The position numbers and the translations under genes are program-made. From Candidatus Woesearchaeota archaeon B3_Woes (lineage in GTDB: Archaea > Nanobdellota > Nanobdellia > Woesearchaeales > B3-WOES), in the NCBI GenBank assembly GCA_005222965.1, contig NJBG01000001.1, positions 270,323-334,322 of the forward strand: 64,000 bases of DNA, read 5' to 3'. This document shows, one piece after another, positions 59,501-64,000 of this stretch; within the stretch, counting starts at the first letter, position 1, and every line of letters begins with the position of its first letter. The notes under the pieces are model-generated. The model was not told where the DNA came from. It searched no databases and saw only the letters and a list, made by a program, of their open reading frames with translations.

Positions 59501-62500
59501 CAAAATTCAAAATAAATTGTAGTGGTTTTTTGGAAAATAACACATTTTTGTTGGTTAATATTTATTATTTGAACATTACAATCAATGATACATCTAATAA
59601 TCTAAATTCAACTATTATGTTTGTTAATGTTACTCAGGCAACACCAACCTTAACAAAATACCTTAATGGAACAGATGGTAATTTATCTATAACTTATCCT
59701 ACTCAAGTAAATGCTTCTGCTTCTACAACAGGAGGAACTGTAAATATTTATAGAAACGGAACAGAAGTTACAGGTCAAAACAATCAAAATGTCCTTCTTG
59801 CAGCAGGATATTATGAATATGAGTTTAATGTTACAGGAAACCAGAACTACACAGATTTGAGTAGTGTTTTCTTATATGCAAATATTTCAAAAGCAGCTGG
59901 AGAAGTTTTCATGTACATCAATGGTTCAAGAGCAAACTTTACAACTACAAATGCAAGTTCCAAAAATATTTGGTTAAATGCAACTTTAAATTCAGGAACA
60001 GGGGATATAGAATTATGGCTTAATGGGACCCTTTACAATAGTGGTCCTTCACATCTTTCAAATAAAACCAATCTATCAATTGGATTTTATAATGCAACTT
60101 CTGTTTATTCTGGTAATACTAATTACAGTTCTGATACTGAAGTGTGGTGGATTAATGTAACAGTTGCTGTAGCAGACAGTCCACCAGATGTTAGTATAAT
60201 TTATCCTCAAAATATAAATTATAATATAAATGTGAGTGACTTGAATTACACAGCTTCCGATGATATAAATGTGAGTGCTTGTTGGTATAATAATGGTACG
60301 ATAAACTCAACTCCAGATCCAACTTGTTCAAATTTTACAGGTTTAAATTCAAATGAAGGAAATAATACATGGACTGTTTATGTAAATGATACTGAAGGAC
60401 AGGAAAATTCAGATAGTGTGACTTTTTTTAAAGATACAATTTATCCTTTAATAGAATTTGTATTTCCTACAACTGCTGAAGGAAATTACTCTCAAAATTA
60501 TATTACTGCAAATGTAACAGCGACAGATGATAATTTAGATACAATTACAGTTTACCTGTATAATTCAACAACCTTAGTAAATTCTTCAGAAAATTCTACA
60601 TCTCCATTATTTATTAATTTTACAAACTTAAATGATGGAACTTATTACTTGAATGCAACTGTGAACGACACAACGAATAATGAAAACCAAACAGAAAAAA
60701 GGACAATAATTTTAGACGCAACTCCTGTAATAATTTCAAACTTCCAATTTATAGCATTAAACTCTTCAAAAGCTCAAATAGGAACTGATGAAACAGCATT
60801 CAATTTTTCTAATTTAAAAGACATAGAATATATGAATATAAGTTTTACATTAACTGATGGTTCTGGAATAGAAGGAGATATTAAAATATACTTCACAGCT
60901 AATGGAACAAGTGCTTGTTCATTAGGAAATAATCAATCAACTACCTGTTATAATTTTGATTCAGGATCATGGATAGAATTTCAAAATAACACAGATACTT
61001 CAACATTCAGAGACATAGGAGGTTCTGCACAAGGAGATTCAATTAATTGTTTGTATACAGGAAGCTCAACCCAAAGAAATTATACTTGCCAAATAGATGA
61101 GCATTACAATCCAAATGTATGGAAGCATTATCCTCTTAATTTTTCAGATGCAAAGTGGCAATCATTATCAAGTGAAAGAATAAACAAAGGTAATATTTGG
61201 AAAATAGAACTTGATACTTCAAATATTCCTTTGGATGCAGATTTTTGTAAATTAGATTTTAGAGTAAATGCGACTGTAGGAACAACCCCAACACAACAAA
61301 TTTTGGCTTATATGTGTAACTCAACATATACAACAGGCGACCCATCTGTTTCTTCTTATTGTCAGTTAGTTGCAGGAAAATCACCAACAGATTTACAAGA
61401 TGATGGCACAAAATTTAGGGGGTTATTTGCAAAAAACCTGGCAAGCTCTTTAGGAGATATAAAATATGTTTTAATAACATCAGATAGCCCAACATCAAAA
61501 TATTACTCTATGAAAACTTATGGATTTTTAGGTAGTGATTCAGTAAGAACAAGCATAAGCAATAATGGAGGAAGTTCATATACTCCTTTATCTGATGGAT
61601 ATGAAACAGAATTAAATATAAACTGGTTTTATGATTCAACTGATTCAAATTTAACACAAATGGTCTTTAAGATTTATTCTAATGATACTTATGGAAATGA
61701 TGCAAATTCATCTGAACAAATTATGACTTGGAATGTTGGAGAATTAAATCAACCACCGATTGTAGACACAATTGTGCCAGAAATAGGCTCAAATCACCTA
61801 GGAACTATAGAGATAAATTGGACAACAGCAGAGCCAAATGGAGATAGTTATTTAACAAATGTCACTGCAAACAATGGAACAACCATTGAAAACATTGCCT
61901 TGAATTTAGCAGATTCAATCTCTAACACAACTTGGGATACAACAACTGTTTCTGATGGTTTGTGGAATCTTACTGTGGAGAGTTGTGAGAATTCAACAAG
62001 TGATTTATTTTGTGGAAATGATACTCATCAAATTAGGATTGATAATAATCCACCAGATGTTAGTATAATTTATCCAGAAAGCAAGTCATATGCTGGTGAT
62101 GTAACTGACTTAAATTATACAGCTTCTGATGATGGTATACTAGATAGTTGTTGGTATAATAATGGTACAATAAATTCAACTCCAGATCCAACTTGTTCAA
62201 ATTTCACAGGTTTAAATTCAAATGAAGGGTCTAATACATGGACAGTTTATGCTAATGATTCAACAGGGCAGGAAGGTTCAGTTAGTGTAACTTTCATCAA
62301 AGATACTACAAATCCTTTAGTAACTGGTTTAACAGAAAACCCTCTTGATTCGCCAACATATGTTCAGGGGGCAACATATGAATTTAATGCAACAGTTATA
62401 GATAATATAGATGTTGATACTGTTTTATTAGATTTCAACGGAACAAATTATAATGCAACAAATATTACTGAAAATATTTACAACGTTACTATCATAGATC

Positions 62501-64000
62501 TTGCAGTAGGAACCTATAATTATGAATGGTATGCAAATGATACTGTTGGAAATATTAATAACACTGAAACTGGAACTTATACAGTTAACAAAGCAATACC
62601 AACCGGAACTTTAACAAGCTCAGGTGGTTGGACAATTGATTATGGAACTCAAACAACAATAAACTATTCTGAATCTAATAACGGAGATTCTGGTGTTGTT
62701 TATAACATATATAGAGATGGTGTTGATAAAACAGGTGGAGAAACAGTTACACTAGCTGCAGGAAATTATAGTTATGTATTGAACACAACCGGAGGAACTA
62801 ATTATACATCTAATTCAAGTATGGATAATAAAACATTAATTGTTAGTCAAATAGCTTCACAAACAAATCTAACATTTGATTTAGCCACTCCTCAGACTTA
62901 TGGCACATCTATTACTCCAATATGTTCTGTTATAACAGGAGTAGGAACATCTGTTTTAAAGGTAAATGGAACAACAATAACATCTGGAAATCCAATAACT
63001 CTTGGATCTGGAACATGGAGCTTTAATTGTAGCTTAGCAGAAACACAAAATTATACTTATTCACAAAATACTTCAGACTTTACAATCGACCAAGCAACAC
63101 CTCCTTTAAATTTAACAATAACACCAAGTGCTTCTGTTAATTACCCAACACAAACCACTGCAAATGGTTCAGGATGTCCATCACAATTAACTTGTAACTT
63201 ATATAGAAATGATACAGGAAGTGTTGATGAACCAAATGTTGTAACATTGGGTGCAGGAAGTTATAATTATACATATAATACTTCAGGAAATGCAAATTAT
63301 ACAAGCTATAGTGTTTCAGATATTTTGATAGTTAATCAGGCAATACCTACAGGAAATTTAACAAGTTCAGCAGGCTGGACAATAGAAGAAGGAACACAAA
63401 CAACAATAAATTATTCTGAATCTAATAACGGGGATTCTGATGTTGTTTATAAAATTTATAGAGATAATACAGATATTGGTTCTAATGAAACATGGACACC
63501 ATCATTAGGGACTTATAGTTATGTCTTAAATACAACAGGAGGAACCAATTATACTTCAAATTCAAGTATGGATGCTAAAACACTAACTGTTCAAGATAAT
63601 ACATATCCTTTAATTTCAATTGTCTATCCTTCAAATAATTCATATTCATCAGATACAGAATTATATATTAACTATAGTTTTACAGAAACAAATCCTGGTT
63701 TTTGTTGGTGGACTAATAATTCTGGGGTAAACAACTATTCTTTAGCTACTTGTGGAACAAATATAACAACAGAAACATGGAGTGAAGGCGCACATACTAT
63801 AATTATTTATATAAATGATACAAGTGGGAATGAAAATTCAAGTTCTGTAACATTTACTATTGATACTTTTAATCCTTTATTAACAATTGTTGAGCCACAA
63901 AGCATTACATATACAACTTCATCATTAACTATAAATTACAGTGTTTCTGATGATAATTTAGATAGTTGTTGGTATACAGATGATAATGGAGAAACAAACA
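56587..64000 (+). CDS. Giant exported surface protein 2, 3' end beyond window
   Basis: The frame stays open from 56503 to the right edge, about 2,470 codons so far. The first conventional start codon is ATG 56587, used here, but it lies inside what reads as a signal peptide: codons from 56518 give AKKITENRIITIAALLTVIF and then GFFMIKASITGFVV. The likely native start is one codon before that, at 56515, where AAG stands. The N-terminal region with CYGDSECCSFLNL and NYGKYSAGYNN is paralogous to giant protein 1. A Cys-rich jelly-roll-like domain lies at about 58320-58800 (FEDFESGGFATNW). Then come many short Ig-like repeats rich in Asn, Ser, Thr and Tyr with dense sequons. Probably a glycosylated surface protein or adhesin controlled with AbrB2. 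Confidence 0.8.
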   Translation, partial: MIKASITGFVVFEGDNIYTDEVDINIISDTFYTWIPNQEGPLISLGISGYLEGDSAEVYLGDKLIYSSGKLNRTSVTVSNGSGEILLEFNYGDNEGYDNNNDGVSYIENVIDYEVKGIFDFDVNYSKLCTKYVVNNLDDNLSQPVCYGDSECCSFLNLESKNDLWNDSLYLNYGKYSAGYNNSVLAQIIYYDVSLNESDLHSYIYNSELKKLDANFVDRIYFNIECVDTCSLPSYSDEFYDLEVKVDGLVHISNVSYSLEKVEKVDITTTVSTKQYDAVLGKPVKWQKNIKVNIKKNKVLNNLTIDVPSIAENISVNKIDAKKGTQREVSVKEDKKLEKLIKKDKKLIIEEEIKNEDEVIVEYYTTAPYSEEQIIDDKSKEIIIIGPEEVHYENVSVSTNLLIEVSDISNVKLYWIINESKELVSFESYDLDGNGLYDNIGWVVPHLSNQTYELIIEITKAEHLDENKTFISDIYEEVKELDDVWSETIPSEDYVRVTFEKELDSSRDITIYPRIVSGTPRIEVYEVDGTELIAEFTNINSEEYNKVYLTNLQGNQDTFDLLILDGSIEIDHIIDPTEIFYEDFESGGFATNWTQDAQADWFEEAVISQCGASKSAGVQFSTDAWLQTKNNFSLDSYDDAELSAALYIDGSFIAGEYLCMDYSCNGGVSWNRNATQTDGGVGGLCQDATFDPLDSWRNVTLNITSACGVLPSNFKVRFRHFAGNKDYGYVDCVNISATEGIQDNNYPIFSNYNESPVNNTAYVQGADYKFNVTITSTNGTAGLDFNGTNYTATNISSVFNVTINDLAAGDYSYYWWSYGNGTSNNPNSSETRGYTVAKATGQVTLYVNNSESNVTIFVGDSIWLNATLTTGDTGNLYLYNNGTLINNGTSPISNDTQFNSPGLYNISAYYVGSQNYTSDWSLTWWVNVTDNTPPYFTDNTPQNQTITYNTALSYDINATDGVAFDCFAVNDSKFKINCSGFLENNTFLLVNIYYLNITINDTSNNLNSTIMFVNVTQATPTLTKYLNGTDGNLSITYPTQVNASASTTGGTVNIYRNGTEVTGQNNQNVLLAAGYYEYEFNVTGNQNYTDLSSVFLYANISKAAGEVFMYINGSRANFTTTNASSKNIWLNATLNSGTGDIELWLNGTLYNSGPSHLSNKTNLSIGFYNATSVYSGNTNYSSDTEVWWINVTVAVADSPPDVSIIYPQNINYNINVSDLNYTASDDINVSACWYNNGTINSTPDPTCSNFTGLNSNEGNNTWTVYVNDTEGQENSDSVTFFKDTIYPLIEFVFPTTAEGNYSQNYITANVTATDDNLDTITVYLYNSTTLVNSSENSTSPLFINFTNLNDGTYYLNATVNDTTNNENQTEKRTIILDATPVIISNFQFIALNSSKAQIGTDETAFNFSNLKDIEYMNISFTLTDGSGIEGDIKIYFTANGTSACSLGNNQSTTCYNFDSGSWIEFQNNTDTSTFRDIGGSAQGDSINCLYTGSSTQRNYTCQIDEHYNPNVWKHYPLNFSDAKWQSLSSERINKGNIWKIELDTSNIPLDADFCKLDFRVNATVGTTPTQQILAYMCNSTYTTGDPSVSSYCQLVAGKSPTDLQDDGTKFRGLFAKNLASSLGDIKYVLITSDSPTSKYYSMKTYGFLGSDSVRTSISNNGGSSYTPLSDGYETELNINWFYDSTDSNLTQMVFKIYSNDTYGNDANSSEQIMTWNVGELNQPPIVDTIVPEIGSNHLGTIEINWTTAEPNGDSYLTNVTANNGTTIENIALNLADSISNTTWDTTTVSDGLWNLTVESCENSTSDLFCGNDTHQIRIDNNPPDVSIIYPESKSYAGDVTDLNYTASDDGILDSCWYNNGTINSTPDPTCSNFTGLNSNEGSNTWTVYANDSTGQEGSVSVTFIKDTTNPLVTGLTENPLDSPTYVQGATYEFNATVIDNIDVDTVLLDFNGTNYNATNITENIYNVTIIDLAVGTYNYEWYANDTVGNINNTETGTYTVNKAIPTGTLTSSGGWTIDYGTQTTINYSESNNGDSGVVYNIYRDGVDKTGGETVTLAAGNYSYVLNTTGGTNYTSNSSMDNKTLIVSQIASQTNLTFDLATPQTYGTSITPICSVITGVGTSVLKVNGTTITSGNPITLGSGTWSFNCSLAETQNYTYSQNTSDFTIDQATPPLNLTITPSASVNYPTQTTANGSGCPSQLTCNLYRNDTGSVDEPNVVTLGAGSYNYTYNTSGNANYTSYSVSDILIVNQAIPTGNLTSSAGWTIEEGTQTTINYSESNNGDSDVVYKIYRDNTDIGSNETWTPSLGTYSYVLNTTGGTNYTSNSSMDAKTLTVQDNTYPLISIVYPSNNSYSSDTELYINYSFTETNPGFCWWTNNSGVNNYSLATCGTNITTETWSEGAHTIIIYINDTSGNENSSSVTFTIDTFNPLLTIVEPQSITYTTSSLTINYSVSDDNLDSCWYTDDNGETN
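60181..60450 (+). repeat. Internal repeat A, copy 1, giant protein 2
   Basis: It begins CCACCAGATGTTAGTATAAT and includes a stretch coding CWYNNGTINSTPDPTCSNFT. It matches 62050-62319 closely at the DNA level. Confidence 0.82.
62050..62319 (+). repeat. Internal repeat A, copy 2, giant protein 2
   Basis: Same 270-bp unit as 60181-60450, about 1.87 kb downstream. Synonymous positions in the CWYNNGTINSTPDPTC part are almost all identical, which suggests recent duplication or gene conversion. A partial third copy begins near 63940 at the window edge. Confidence 0.82.
62594..62844 (+). repeat. Internal repeat B, copy 1, giant protein 2
   Basis: A 251-bp unit coding an Ig-like domain with TINYSESNNGDSGVVYNIYR and NYTSNSSMDNKTL. 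It matches 63341-63591. Confidence 0.82.
63341..63591 (+). repeat. Internal repeat B, copy 2, giant protein 2
   Basis: Same length as copy 1 (251 bp), 747 bp downstream. It codes TINYSESNNGDSDVVYKIYR and NYTSNSSMDAKTL. Together with repeat A this points to repeated domain duplication inside one gene. Confidence 0.82.

Overview
The window is a 64 kb piece of a very AT-rich archaeal genome. It most likely comes from a DPANN lineage of the Woesearchaeota/Pacearchaeota kind; that placement is inference. Archaeal markers are NreA with a C-terminal PCNA-binding box, archaeal NAC, ABCE1, archaeal TrmI, a 7S SRP RNA, tRNAs without encoded CCA (two of them interrupted by introns), and TATA-like boxes of the TTTATATA type placed so that many genes would be leaderless.

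Layout. 1-7.7 kb: a HEPN-domain gene cut by the left edge, nreA, a DHH phosphoesterase, tRNA-Gly, a Cys-rich lipoprotein, a GT4 glycosyltransferase, nac, a three-gene cluster of unrecognised proteins, an apparently twice-interrupted tRNA-Arg, and tRNA-Cys. 7.8-19.6 kb: an AbrB-type regulator with two operator-like palindromes, translationally coupled to a 3771-residue surface protein. 19.6-25.9 kb: trmI, a glmS-GNAT-glmM operon for amino-sugar synthesis, and abce1. 25.9-40.8 kb: a ten-gene purine operon (purL-Q-D-N-E-M-C-B-H-guaA) that looks bacterial in content and in its strong Shine-Dalgarno sites. A phosphoribosyltransferase gene diverges from it. 41.4-50.2 kb: a SIMPL lipoprotein, a zinc-ribbon protein, an intron-containing tRNA-Thr, an accessory stretch (Ymh-type HEPN, TraB-like, a degenerate HD gene inside 41-bp direct repeats, DUF1284), two radical SAM genes, a ZIP transporter and Lgt. 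50.2-56.2 kb: SRP RNA, MBL, Nudix and PfkB genes, a PLD lipoprotein, a shrunken TtuA/NcsA-like protein, a possible small RNA and an exported Lon-like protease. 56.3-64 kb: a second AbrB regulator with its own palindrome pair, followed by a second giant surface protein that runs off the right edge.

The most interesting pattern is that the two giant surface-protein loci share one design. Each has an identical 14-nt promoter core, an operator palindrome beginning at the same offset from it, a second copy of the palindrome next to the regulator's start codon, a small AbrB-type gene, and then a giant Asn/Ser/Thr-rich exported protein. The operator sequences differ completely between loci, while the N-terminal regions of the two giants are recognisably paralogous. 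This suggests a family of self-regulated surface-protein cassettes, each with its own operator. In the second locus the giant frame has no ordinary start codon before its signal peptide, and an AAG sits where ATG would be expected.

Pathway links: GlmS, GlmM and a GNAT could feed UDP-GlcNAc synthesis for glycosylating the sequon-rich surface proteins. Lgt sits with three lipobox proteins. The purine operon supplies PurL, Q, D, N, E, M, C, B, H and GuaA, but purF, purK, purA and guaB are not in the window.
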